DNA of 64,000 nt from Okeania sp. SIO1I7 (GTDB lineage: Bacteria; Cyanobacteriota; Cyanobacteriia; Cyanobacteriales; Microcoleaceae), in the NCBI GenBank assembly GCA_010672585.1, contig JAAHGF010000008.1:249964-313963 (forward strand). The letters are read 5' to 3'. Under the pieces are notes generated by a model. It had not been told where the DNA came from. It saw only the letters and a program-made list of their open reading frames with translations, and did not search any database. The position numbers were made by a program, and so were the translations under genes. Positions 20,789 through 30,170 of the stretch are shown piece after piece (the stretch's first letter is position 1; each line of letters begins with the position of its first letter).

Positions 20789-21186
20789 AATTTTGTATTA
20801 TACTATAGCCATCTTATTTGAGTTGCAGGTAAAAATATATTTGAATTTTGGGAGCATTGACTTAATCAGAGAATAACGATATAATACGCTCTTTAGCATA
20901 CTTTTAGACAGGCTGCACTCACTCAGGAATGAAATCCATGATTAACAAAGCTGAAACTTAATAATAAACAGAAAACGCTATGCGCTCAACACGCAGGCTA
21001 TTCACGCTGGTGTTATAACTGGGGTTTAAGTCTGTGGAATGCTGCAGTTCGAGATGGTTATAAGCCAAATTCCCGTAAGCTAAGAGAGGTTTTTTACCAA
21101 TCACACAAAACCCCTCTACCCCTGGATGAAAAACTTATCATCTAAAGTTTATCAATATGCTTTTATAAACTTAGGTGAAGCATTTA

Positions 21187-21313
21187 ATATCATGTCCGGC
21201 TGAATACTTACACTTTGGAGGAGGTAAGGCAGGAGGCAGGAGGCAGGAGGCAGAAGGGTTTCCCGCAATTTCAACCTAATTCTATACACAAACGATGCTA
21301 CCGGACATGATAT
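21187..21313 (+). mobile_element. Family A MITE-like element, 127 bp, copy 1 (inside tnpB relic)
   Basis: The element has perfect 13-bp ends ATATCATGTCCGG and CCGGACATGATAT. Deleting 128 bp (21186-21313) restores the tnpB reading AFKRFFQG, which fits insertion with duplication of a TA dinucleotide, as IS630/Tc1-mariner transposases produce. It is base-for-base identical, in opposite orientation, to 24459-24585. The interior has GGAGGCA tandem units and no reading frame. Confidence 0.85.
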
Positions 21314-21379
21314 AAGAGGTTCTTCCAAGGGTTGGGTAAACGCCCACGATTTAAAAAGAAAGGTAAGTCTGATTCATTT

Positions 21380-21400
21380 CCTACGGAATGCTACGCAAAC
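21380..21400 (+). repeat. 21-bp small dispersed repeat inserted in tnpB relic
   Basis: CCTACGGAATGCTACGCAAAC splits the tnpB codons that read DSF and TIDNCG; taking it out rejoins them in frame. The same unit with one change lies at 31868-31888. Very small (about 20-27 bp) mobile repeats of this sort are known from Nostoc genomes as SDRs. Confidence 0.75.
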
Positions 21401-21597
21401 ACAATAGATAATTGTGGAAAACCCATAGAATTAAACGGATGGAGTCACAAATTACCTTTTATTGGTATTGTGAAAACTTATGAACAAGAGTGAAGCAACA
21501 ACTCAGAAAATAACTATCAGCAGACAAGCTGGTGATTGGTATTTAAGTTGCAGCTATGAATTTACTCCGACTGCAACTAATAAAACTACAGAAGTTG

Positions 21598-21807
21598 GGC
21601 GTTGCTGAATTGAAGTATGAATGTGCGATTGTTTGGTTCTGGTAAAGCCCCCTAAATTCCCCATTCAACAAAAAGCGCAGCATCCTCTGGCTTCCCCCTT
21701 TCTAAGGGGGACGGGAGGGGGATAAAATCGGGGGACTTTTAGAGTTTTATTCCCCCCAATTTTGGGGGGGTAGGGGGGCTTACATCATACCCAGAATCAG
21801 CAACGCC
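21598..21807 (+). mobile_element. Family B MITE-like element, 210 bp, with 8-9 bp target duplication
   Basis: The ends are GGCGTTGCTGA and TCAGCAACGCC, part of a longer imperfect inverted repeat that includes GTATGA. CAGAAGTTG flanks it on both sides (21589-21597 and 21808-21816). Removing the element and one flank copy restores TEVVGVDLGIKT in the tnpB relic. The interior contains polypurine and polypyrimidine stretches and no reading frame. Other copies: 28101-28436 and 34165-34479. Confidence 0.85.
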
Positions 21808-22579
21808 CAGAAGTTGTAGGTGTAGATTTAGGAATTAAGACACTAGCAACACTAAGTACAGGTGAAGTCTTCGAGAGTGTTAAGCCTTACAAAAAAGCGC
21901 AAAACAGACAAGCTTTGTTACAACGACAACTGAGTAGGAAAGTTAAGCATTCAAGCAATTGGTACAAAGCAGTAGTCAAGCTAGCCAAACAACATAGACG
22001 AGTAGCTAATATCCGTAAAGATGCACTTGATAAATTGACAACATATTTAGCCAAAAACCACGGCACTGTTGTGATTGAGGTATGACAATGTGTCTGGTAT
22101 GTTAGCTAACCAGAAGCTAGCTAAATCAGTTAGCAGATAGTGCTTTTATGAGTTTAGAAGACAGCTTGAATACAAGTGTCAATGGTATGGCTGTGAATTA
22201 GTAGTAGTAGACAGATTTTTTCCATCTTCTAAGACTTGCAGTAGGTGTGGTCATGTTATGAATATGCCTTTGAAAATCAGAATTTATGACTGCCCAGAAT
22301 GTGGTTTATCCATTGACCGAGACAGATGTGCCTCAATTAATTTAAGAAGTGCGGTCGGCTTGACCGTTGATGCCTGCGGACGGAGTGCTGCCGACAGTTC
22401 CGGTAGAAGCAGGAAGTAAACAGTAAAATGTCGCTATATGACGTTTTATGAAGCAGTAACTAAAGCTAGGCGATCGCTTCTTACTTTATAATGTCCAAAA
22501 ATGTGCGACCGCTCAGGGACATTTAGTCATTGGATCGCAAAGATGGCCTATAGAGTCTATTTGTCTAAGAATTTTTTTG

Positions 22580-22697
22580 TACCGAATCCGGTTTATACAG
22601 GGGGTTTATTAAAAGGGTAAGGCAGGCGGCAGAAGGCAGAAGGCAGATAGGTTAGAGAGGAAGAACAAAAAAGCTGGTTTTGATACCGGATTTGGTA
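22580..22697. mobile_element. 118-bp MITE-like element with 13-bp inverted ends
   Basis: TACCGAATCCGGT (22580-22592) and ACCGGATTTGGTA (22685-22697) are inverted repeats with one mismatch. The interior has the same AAGGCAG-type purine repeats as the 127-bp family A copies. It occupies much of the 378-bp gap between the tnpB relic and the next gene and ends about 100 bp before that gene's start. Confidence 0.55.
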
Positions 22698-22797
22698 TTA
22701 CATGGACAACAGAGCAATAAAAAAAAATGTTTTGAATGTTGATTGCTTGTTTGTTTGATGATATTCTAACAATTGGAAATACTCTAACAACTCAAGA

Positions 22798-24420
22798 ATG
22801 AAACAAATACTATCGTGGTTGATGTCAGCACTACTGACATTTTCCTGCTGGAACTTTATGCCTTCAGTGACATCTGTTGCTATAGCTGCCACTGATTGCA
22901 GCGGCACAGTTATTTTTGAGGATAGCTTTGATGAAGACCCTCTCAAGTTAGGAAATTCAAGTTTAACACACTGGGATGTAGAAAAAGCGATCGCCGATCT
23001 CCAAGGTCAAGATGAACCCAAAAACCCAAATCAGAATGGTTATAATCTCTACGGTTACTATGGACTAGGCCATTATCTAGATTTGAGTGGAGGTGGAATT
23101 TCAACAATTAACACTAAAAAAACATTCATCTTGACCCCTGGTACTTATCAACTTTCTTTTGAGATCGGTGGCAGTCCTGGCTATATAAGTAGGTACGCAG
23201 TTGAAGTAGGGAATATTTTCCATGAGGATTTTCTTGTAGACGGCGATGATAGAATATTTAGCACTATTAGCCGCCAAATTAAGGTTGATACCGATACTAA
23301 TGCTTGGTTGTCATTCATTAACTCTGGCCCAAATGGAACTTATGGCCCAATATTGAATAAAGTAAGTTTCAACAAACTTCCCGATTCAAGTATTTGTCCT
23401 CCACCTAATCAATCTAACCTTTGTTGCGACGCTACATCAGTTGAACCTGAAGTTATTTTTAAGGAAACCTTTGACCAAGAACCTTTGAAAATAACGGTCA
23501 ATAATTTGGCAAATTGGAAAGTAGGAAGCTTAAAGGTGAGTGCAAATGGAGGCTTTATTGATGTCATAGGCCAAAAAGAAGATGGTGCTCCTTTATACGA
23601 TTACTATGGACCGGGAACTTATATTGATTTAAGTGGAGGTGGAATATCAACTATTTCTACCAAAGAGAAATTCACCTTGACTCCAGGGATCTATGAACTA
23701 TCCTTTGAGATGGGTGGTACTCCTAAATCCTACTTAAGTACGTACACAGTCCAATTGGGAGATGTTTTCGATGAGAAATTTATTGCAGACGGCCAAAAGG
23801 AAGAATTTGTAACTGTTAAGCGCCAAATTAAGGTCGAGAAGGAAACTAATGCTTGGTTGTCATTCATTAACTACGGCCCAAATGCAACTTATGGTCCGAT
23901 ATTGAATCAAGTTAGCTTAAGCAAAATAGCAACTTGTAATGGAGGAGAAGTCGAGAAGGAAAACTTGGTAGAGAATGGCAGCTTTGAAGAACCTGAATTA
24001 GAAGGTTTCTATAGTTTTGAACAATCAATTCCAGGGTGGGAAAAAGTTCAGGGGTATGCGATCGAAATTAATAAGAGACCCATAACCGCTCCCAAAGATG
24101 GGTCACAAGTTGTAGAACTTGACAGTTATTCAACGACCAAAATTGCTCAAGATATTACTACTGAGGTGGGTAAGACCTACACACTTTCCTTTGCATTCAA
24201 GGCTAATCCTAATGCTTCTGAGAACAAGTTGAATGTGTATTGGGGAGATACTGTAGTTGCCAATCTGAATAAAACAGCAACGGAAACCGAATGGCAAACC
24301 TATACCTATGATAACCTCAAAGCTACTAGCACCACTACTAGCTTAAGTTTTGACAATCTTGATGAGATATCTGATTCTGCTGGTACTTACATTGATGCAG
24401 TGAGTGTGTTAGAGAACTAG
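22798..24420 (+). CDS. Secreted protein with two tandem repeats and a C-terminal DUF642-like domain
   Basis: The product has 540 residues with a signal peptide (about 1-30: LMSALLTFSCW, cleavage near AIAA). Two similar domains follow (about 40-195 and 220-380), each with VIF.(D/E)(S/T)F(D).(E/D)PLK, YYG.G.Y(L/I)DLSGGGIST, LTPG.Y.LSFE(I/M)GG and NAWLSFIN.GPN.TYGPILN. The C-terminal domain (about 390-540) begins NLVENGSFEEPELEG and continues IPGWE and AQDITTEVGKTYTLSFAF; this is the pattern of DUF642 jelly-roll carbohydrate-binding-like proteins. A role in binding cell-surface or matrix polysaccharide is inferred. It is monocistronic and lies between two identical inverted family A elements. 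Confidence 0.75.
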   Translation: MKQILSWLMSALLTFSCWNFMPSVTSVAIAATDCSGTVIFEDSFDEDPLKLGNSSLTHWDVEKAIADLQGQDEPKNPNQNGYNLYGYYGLGHYLDLSGGGISTINTKKTFILTPGTYQLSFEIGGSPGYISRYAVEVGNIFHEDFLVDGDDRIFSTISRQIKVDTDTNAWLSFINSGPNGTYGPILNKVSFNKLPDSSICPPPNQSNLCCDATSVEPEVIFKETFDQEPLKITVNNLANWKVGSLKVSANGGFIDVIGQKEDGAPLYDYYGPGTYIDLSGGGISTISTKEKFTLTPGIYELSFEMGGTPKSYLSTYTVQLGDVFDEKFIADGQKEEFVTVKRQIKVEKETNAWLSFINYGPNATYGPILNQVSLSKIATCNGGEVEKENLVENGSFEEPELEGFYSFEQSIPGWEKVQGYAIEINKRPITAPKDGSQVVELDSYSTTKIAQDITTEVGKTYTLSFAFKANPNASENKLNVYWGDTVVANLNKTATETEWQTYTYDNLKATSTTTSLSFDNLDEISDSAGTYIDAVSVLEN

Positions 24421-24458
24421 GTTCTGAGTGTTATTTATCCCAAGTTTTTTTTGGGGTA

Positions 24459-24585
24459 ATATCATGTCCGGTAGCATCGTTTGTGTATAGAATTAGGTTG
24501 AAATTGCGGGAAACCCTTCTGCCTCCTGCCTCCTGCCTCCTGCCTTACCTCCTCCAAAGTGTAAGTATTCAGCCGGACATGATAT
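24459..24585 (-). mobile_element. Family A MITE-like element, 127 bp, copy 2 (inverted)
   Basis: The ends are ATATCATGTCCGG and CCGGACATGATAT. Its reverse complement matches 21187-21313 at every one of 127 positions. It begins 38 bp after the stop codon of the DUF642-like gene, where it may also act as part of the transcript end. Confidence 0.85.
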
Positions 24586-24629
24586 AAATTTATTGGATAA
24601 CATTCGACAAACAATAAAATCAACTAGAA

Positions 24630-24664
24630 AAGCGATCGCCTAGTTTTAATCTGGGCGATCGCTT
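24630..24664. terminator. Hairpin made of two inverted HIP1 sites
   Basis: AAGCGATCGCC (24630-24640) and GGCGATCGCTT (24654-24664) form an 11-bp stem with a 13-nt loop, followed by CTTATATC. It could terminate transcripts of the preceding gene, but the T-run is poor, so it may be only a paired HIP1 motif. Confidence 0.4.
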
Positions 24665-24667
24665 CTT

Positions 24668-25088
<421 letters not shown>

Positions 25089-26471
25089 TTAATTGTTGAA
25101 CAAGCTTTCAATTGAATCAATATCGCTAGGCAATTCTTGAGTCAAAACTTCAGCACCATTTGCAGTTACTAAAACATCATCCTCAATTCTAATACCTCGA
25201 ACATCATCAAATTTTTCTAGCTTTTCCCAATTCACAATATCTTGATATTTTTGACGCATTTCTTTGTCATTTAAAATTCCTGGTACTTGATAAAAACCAG
25301 GTTCAATTGTGACTAACATTCCAGGGATTAATGGACGATTTAATCGTAGAAAACCTAAACCAAAACGACTACTACGCTCCCTACCTATTTCATATCCAGC
25401 TAAATCTCCTAAATCTTCCATATCGTGAACATCTAAACCTAATAAATGACCGATTCCATGAGGAAAAAATAAGGCATGAGCATCCATTTCTACTAAGTCT
25501 TCTGCTTGACCTTTTAAAATTCCTAAATTGACTAATCCTTCCGCAATAACTTGAGCTGCTAATAGATGAATATCTAAATATTCAATACCAGGTTTAACTT
25601 TAGCAATACAAGTATCATGGGCAGCTAAAACTACATCATAAATATCTCGTTGGGTGGGAGAAAATTTACCAGAAACAGGCCAAGTTCGAGTCACATCACT
25701 CGCCCAACCTAAACTTGTTTCTGCTCCCACATCTGCTAATAGTAAATCTCCTGTTTGTAGGGGGTGATGATATTGTTCATTGTGCAAAACTTCTCCATGT
25801 ACAGTCACAATACTGGAGTAAGCACAAGTCATATTATGAGAGATAATAATACTCTCCATTGCAGCTCGAATATTAGACTCGAATTTAGCATTTTTGGTGC
25901 TTGCCATTCCAGCTTTATGAGCTTCTACAGTTACTGCTACTGCTTGTTTTATTTCTGTTAAAGCTGTGGCATCATGGCTAAGTCTTAAAGAGATAATAGC
26001 TTTGGTTAATTCTAAGTCAATTTCTTGGGGTTTATTAGGTGCAGAAATATCTCTATTTAGAGTCTGAGATTGTGTGTTTTGAGTAGGAGAATTTTGCACA
26101 TAAATAGTTGCAGCATTTGTGGCGCGAGATTTCAATTCTTGCATAGGAAAAGCTGCATCAGCACCAATAATTTCAGCTAGGCGATCGCGGGTGGGTATTT
26201 CTCCATGCCAAAGTTGACTACTAGGTGGTGCATTATCCATAAATAGTTCTAATTTTTCTCCATCTAAATGTATAGCAGCATCTTCAATAGGTAGGCCAGC
26301 AAAATAGAGAAAATGACTGCTAGGACGGAAGGGAAAAGTATTAGCTGGAAAGTTGCGGGGACTAGGAATTCCTGACCAAAGTATGACGGGAAAATTGATT
26401 AATTTGGCTAATTTTTGTCTTCGGTTACGAAGTGTTGTTGCTAGAGAAGTTTGTAAGTTAGGAATGTGCAT
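25089..26471 (-). CDS. pepP: Xaa-Pro aminopeptidase (M24B family)
   Basis: This 460-residue cytoplasmic metallopeptidase removes N-terminal residues preceding proline. Residues about 10-150 form the aminopeptidase P N-terminal domain (SGIPSPRNFPAN, HFLYFAGLP). The pita-bread catalytic domain carries the five metal ligands of M24: Asp in LLADVGAE, Asp in WASDVTRTW (about 259), His in FFPHGIGHLLGLDVHD (about 335), Glu in TIEPGFY (about 388) and Glu in RIEDD (about 427). The length fits the family. The start ATG (26469-26471) lacks an obvious Shine-Dalgarno sequence, which is common in this window. No partner genes are adjacent. Symbol by family resemblance. Confidence 0.9.
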   Translation of the reverse strand: MHIPNLQTSLATTLRNRRQKLAKLINFPVILWSGIPSPRNFPANTFPFRPSSHFLYFAGLPIEDAAIHLDGEKLELFMDNAPPSSQLWHGEIPTRDRLAEIIGADAAFPMQELKSRATNAATIYVQNSPTQNTQSQTLNRDISAPNKPQEIDLELTKAIISLRLSHDATALTEIKQAVAVTVEAHKAGMASTKNAKFESNIRAAMESIIISHNMTCAYSSIVTVHGEVLHNEQYHHPLQTGDLLLADVGAETSLGWASDVTRTWPVSGKFSPTQRDIYDVVLAAHDTCIAKVKPGIEYLDIHLLAAQVIAEGLVNLGILKGQAEDLVEMDAHALFFPHGIGHLLGLDVHDMEDLGDLAGYEIGRERSSRFGLGFLRLNRPLIPGMLVTIEPGFYQVPGILNDKEMRQKYQDIVNWEKLEKFDDVRGIRIEDDVLVTANGAEVLTQELPSDIDSIESLFNN

Positions 26472-26558
26472 GGAAGTTATTTATATAAAGTAAGAAAGGA
26501 AGAAGGAAGAGGGAAGAGGGAAGAAGGAAGAAGGAAACAATGATATAAATAAATAGTT

Positions 26559-26845
26559 TCTGATTTTCTTTTTGCAGTATGATTATTGGTGATTGGTATC
26601 ACAAATTATAGATAATTTGAAAAAATATCTAATTTACTATTATAGCAGGTTAAAAAGGAAGAAGGAAGAAGAAATTAAGAGAAAGTCAACAATGATATAA
26701 ATAAATAGTTTTTAGGATTAGAGAGAAATCAATTCTCAGCAAAATTTTCTGATTTCCTTTTTGCAGTATGATTATTGGTGATTGGTATCACAAATTATAG
26801 AGAATTTGAAAAAATATCTAATTTACTATTATAGCAGATTAAAAA
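26559..26845. repeat. Direct repeat of 98 bp, two copies
   Basis: 26559-26656 and 26748-26845 are nearly identical (TTTTTGCAGTATGATTATTG, ATTTGAAAAAATATCTAATT) with a handful of changes. A shorter match (CAATGATATAAATAAATAG) precedes both, the second copy having about 38 extra bases between the two parts. They fill the 573-bp gap between two divergently placed genes, together with GAAGGAAGAGGGAAGA purine repeats. No gene or RNA could be assigned. Confidence 0.65.
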
Positions 26846-27044
26846 TTAACTATACTACTGGAGTGACACAGGGGGATGGGGCGAGTTCATCTAAATTTAA
26901 TGTTGAGCAATTAATTTAACGCGGAACCCGTCCTTACTATTCCTTTTCGGCCTTTCACGCCACTACTTATTACTAGGAAAGATCAATTATCTGATATTTC
27001 CCCCTAGTCAATACAGCAAAAAGCAAAATCAACTAGAGATAAAA

Positions 27045-28043
27045 ATGTCAATTATAAAATTTTTGACCATCGCGTCAATTTTCTTATTAACAACAGTAGT
27101 TACTATATTTAATGATAGTAGAACTGAAGCTAAAAATAATAAGAATCTTGTCTCTCAAAATAATTATTTCCAATTAGCTGAAACTAACTCAGTAGAAAAT
27201 TTACAGGATATTGTTGGGGAAAATGCACAAGTAGAAAAAGTAGTAGAAGGTTTCAAATTTATTGAGGGACCTGTCTGGCATCCTGACGGTTTTTTACTAT
27301 TTAGTGATATTCCAGAAAATACAATTTATCAATGGCAACCTAATCAAGAAGTCAAAGTATTTCGTCGTCCTTCCGGGAAGGCTAATGGTAATACACTAGA
27401 TTTACAAGGAAGATTAATTACTGGCGAACATAATAATCGTCGGGTATCGAGAACTGAAAAAGATGGCAAAATAATTACACTTGCTGATAAATATAACGGT
27501 AAACGTCTGAATAGTCCTAATGATTTAGTTGTCAAATCAGATGGCAGTATTTATTTTACAGACCCTCCTTATGGAATTAAATCAGAACAGGAAGAATTAG
27601 GTTTTTATGGTGTTTATAAGATTGCACCAGATGGTAAATTAACTTTATTAGTTGATGATTTTACTCGTCCTAATGGTATTGCTTTATCACCTGATGAAAC
27701 TAAACTTTATGTTAATGATTCTGAAAAAGGTCATATTCGTGTTTTTGATATTAAGTCCGATGGAACTCTAGAAAATGGCATGATTTTTGCTGAATTAAAA
27801 GACTCAAATAAACGAGGTGTACCTGATGGAATGAAAGTAGATTTACAAGGAAATGTTTATAGCACTGGACCCGGAGGAGTTTGGGTTTTTGCTCCATCAG
27901 GAAAGTTATTAGGAATTATTGCCGTACCAGAAAAAGTTGCTAATTTAGCATGGGGAAATAATGACTATAAAACTCTTTATTTAACAGCTAGTAAAAGTCT
28001 CTATCGAATTACTCTTAAAGTTGCCGGAGTTAGACCTGGTTGA
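27045..28043 (+). CDS. SMP-30/gluconolactonase-family lactonase, exported
   Basis: The 332-residue protein has a hydrophobic signal segment (about 4-20: IKFLTIASIFLLTTVVTIF) and then a six-bladed beta-propeller of the SMP-30/gluconolactonase/LRE family. Family signatures are FIEGPVWHPDG (metal-binding Glu), LNSPNDLVVKSDGSIYFTDPPYG (Asn), RPNGIALSPDE and GVPDGMKVDLQGNVYSTG (Asp). Such enzymes hydrolyse sugar or other lactones with a divalent metal; the substrate is not predictable here. The export signal suggests a periplasmic site. It is preceded by a long repeat-filled gap and followed by a family B element. Confidence 0.85.
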   Translation: MSIIKFLTIASIFLLTTVVTIFNDSRTEAKNNKNLVSQNNYFQLAETNSVENLQDIVGENAQVEKVVEGFKFIEGPVWHPDGFLLFSDIPENTIYQWQPNQEVKVFRRPSGKANGNTLDLQGRLITGEHNNRRVSRTEKDGKIITLADKYNGKRLNSPNDLVVKSDGSIYFTDPPYGIKSEQEELGFYGVYKIAPDGKLTLLVDDFTRPNGIALSPDETKLYVNDSEKGHIRVFDIKSDGTLENGMIFAELKDSNKRGVPDGMKVDLQGNVYSTGPGGVWVFAPSGKLLGIIAVPEKVANLAWGNNDYKTLYLTASKSLYRITLKVAGVRPG

Positions 28044-28100
28044 AGAAGGAAGAAGGAAAAATTAAGGTAAGGAAGAAGGCGTTTCGCTATCTAGGCAATT

Positions 28101-28436
28101 GGGGTTGCTGATTTTGGGTATGATTTGTATTTTTGGCGTTGCTGAGTGGTAATGATTTTGAGATTAACTTTGGGCGCAAAACATCAGTTTTTCAATTTTA
28201 CCTTCAGCTAATAGACATCTCTAAGAATCAAAAATCAATATCTATATCCCAAAGAAATTATCAATTATTTACCCCTACTACCTACAGCAAAGCTCCCTAC
28301 TCCCTATGGGTGGAGTAGATTTCTAATTATCATTACATTTAAGCAACGCCGTATTTTTTGGTAGTTGCTAAACTATTGAATAACAAATATTTGAGATTGT
28401 TCAATTTTTATTTTCATACCTTGATTCAGCAACGCC
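28101..28436. mobile_element. Family B MITE-like element, 336 bp, with 8-bp target duplication
   Basis: The ends are GGGGTTGCTGA (28101-28111) and TCAGCAACGCC (28426-28436); AGGCAATT flanks both sides (28093-28100 and 28437-28444). A second GGCGTTGCTGA at 28135-28145 and an AAGCAACGCC at 28341 suggest nested or composite structure. The short open frames inside are not conserved-looking and I treat the element as non-coding. Confidence 0.7.
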
Positions 28437-28444
28437 AGGCAATT

Positions 28445-28962
28445 AGTTATAGCAGTCGTCACTATAGTTAGGATAGTAATTATGATGATTCATAACGCGA
28501 GCAAGATGCTCGCACTAATTGTCAAACACCAACCTGGCGATTGCTATATGTAGTAGAGAAAGAAAAATCTTGTGTTATCTGATACCAATTCACAAGCATT
28601 AATGCTATACCTATAACATTTCTCAATAGTAATGCTATATTTGAGATCAAATCCGTTGGCTACGGTTCCCGAGAAATTGGAGTAATATAATTCCGTCGAT
28701 CATCATACAATGCGTAGGGGTGAATGGCCATTTGCTAACGCAAAGCTCCGCTAACCTCCTTAAAATATAGACTCTTATCTTTAAATACTGAATAACACCG
28801 ATGCTACCGGATTTGATATGATTACTGTCTCCTCATCTCCCCATCTCCCCTTAGACAAGTTAATAAATTTCATAATTCTGTGCCACCTCACATCAAATTG
28901 GTATAACACTCAATACCTAAAACCTACGACCTACCACCTATTAAATCTTTACAGCCAAATTA
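28445..28962. other. Intergenic, repeat fragments only
   Basis: It holds a degraded relative of the 28-bp palindrome (about 28715-28733), SDR-like TGCTAACGCAAAGCTCCGC (28734-28752), a degenerate family A end (CCGGATTTGATAT, 28807-28819) and a segment at about 28853-28905 that reappears inverted at about 39968-40022. No gene was seen. Confidence 0.55.
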
Positions 28963-29853
28963 ATGTTAAATAATTATCTATCTAAAGCATCATATCAAGC
29001 AGCATTTCTCGGCTATAACTTTTTACCAAGAATTACTTGGAAACTATGGTCAAATTCTGCTGCTGAAGTTGTGGCATTTTTCAACAACTATCGTATTCAT
29101 AAACAGATTACATATTTGACTATCAATAACTACGATTTAAAATTAGACATTTATCAGTCTCTCAAAAATAAACCCCACCCAGTAGTTATTTTTATTCACG
29201 GTGGAGGATGGGTAGACCGCCCAAAAGAAGTGGAATTATTTTTTTTATTGCCATATCTGAAAATGGGTTTTTCCATTGTGAATGTGGGGTATCGTTTGGC
29301 AGCACAGTCCTTAGCACCCGCAGCAGTAATAGACTGTCAGTCTGCTTTACGTTGGACGATAAAAAATGCCCAAAAGTATAATTTCGATTCTGAAAAAATC
29401 ATTGTCAGTGGCTTTTCTGCTGGAGGTCATTTAGCCATGACAACTGCTATGTTACCTACTTCTGCTGATGAGGAATTGAAGGTAGCTGCGGTAGTCAATT
29501 GGTATGGCATTACAGATGTCAAAGATTTACTTGGGGGGCCTAATGTTCAAGATTATGCTTTGGAGTGGATGGGCAACCAGAGCGATCGCTTGGAAATTGC
29601 CGAGGGAATTTCTCCTATTAATTATATACATTCTCAACTCCCACCAATTTTCACTGTTCATGGCGATGCCGACTTAAGTGTCCCATATAATCATGCTTTG
29701 AAATTTCACCAAGCACTTAATCAAGCAAATGTACCAAATCAATTATTAAATATTTCAGGGGGTGGACATGGAGGATTTAGTTATAGTCAAAATATGAAAG
29801 TTTATAAAGATATTGAGGATTTTTTCATAAAAAATAATTTATTAGGTGATTAA
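28963..29853 (+). CDS. Alpha/beta hydrolase (esterase/lipase, HSL/BD-FAE-like)
   Basis: The 296-residue serine hydrolase has the oxyanion motif HGGGW (about 79), nucleophile elbow SGFSAGG (Ser about 151), catalytic Asp in HGDADLSVPY (about 234) and His in GGGHGG (about 267). The order and spacing match the alpha/beta hydrolase-3 and BD-FAE-like esterase group that acts on short acyl or carbohydrate esters. The first 60 residues carry no clear signal peptide. The gene stands alone between repeat-containing gaps. Confidence 0.85.
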   Translation: MLNNYLSKASYQAAFLGYNFLPRITWKLWSNSAAEVVAFFNNYRIHKQITYLTINNYDLKLDIYQSLKNKPHPVVIFIHGGGWVDRPKEVELFFLLPYLKMGFSIVNVGYRLAAQSLAPAAVIDCQSALRWTIKNAQKYNFDSEKIIVSGFSAGGHLAMTTAMLPTSADEELKVAAVVNWYGITDVKDLLGGPNVQDYALEWMGNQSDRLEIAEGISPINYIHSQLPPIFTVHGDADLSVPYNHALKFHQALNQANVPNQLLNISGGGHGGFSYSQNMKVYKDIEDFFIKNNLLGD

Positions 29854-30170
29854 CAATTAGGTAGTAGTAAATAGTCATGGTAGAGGCCAGATTGAGAATT
29901 TTTAGCAACTCCCAAATTCCCAATTAATATTTCTTTACCATTAATTCCGACTACCACCTAATTAACTGCCAAAATGGCTGGAAAAACCAGAAAAAACTGA
30001 GGCAGTGTTGTTAACCTTAATCAATTAAGACATCAGAAGTCAGAAGTCAGAAGTTAACCCACCCCTAACCCCTCCCAGGAGGGGAAGTAGAGGATTTGAG
30101 CAACTCTCCAAAAATATTTCGCCTTAAAAGGCGGGGTTTTAGACTCAATTATTTTGATAAAGAAATTGAA
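29854..30170. other. Intergenic, short repeats only
   Basis: It contains AGAAGTCAGAAGTCAGAAG, a CCCACCCCTAACCCCTCCCA repeat and CCTTAAAAGGCGGGG. The frame of the next gene stays open upstream to a TTG at 30096, but the extra codons overlap these repeats and are probably not translated. Confidence 0.5.

Larger units (their letters stand above)
20936..22419 (+). pseudogene. tnpB: tnpB relic with three nested insertions
   Basis: Fragments of a TnpB can be read along the plus strand: a helical N-terminal part (NWGLSLWNAAVRDGY), FFQGLGKRPRFKKKG, the RuvC-I motif VGVDLGIKTLATL, a C-terminal zinc finger (CSRCGH ... CPECG) and RuvC-III (DRDRCASINLRSA), ending at TAA 22417-22419. Three insertions interrupt it: a family A element (21187-21313), a 21-bp small dispersed repeat (21380-21400) and a family B element (21598-21807). 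Removing each restores the expected protein. Further decay is visible near 22080, where the frame is lost around the RuvC-II glutamate, and by a TAG near 22138. It is a fossil recording successive element invasions. Confidence 0.85.

Noticed and set aside
28133-28318. A 61-codon frame after the lactonase gene.
   Set aside because: It lies within a family B element with target duplications and shows no protein-like features.
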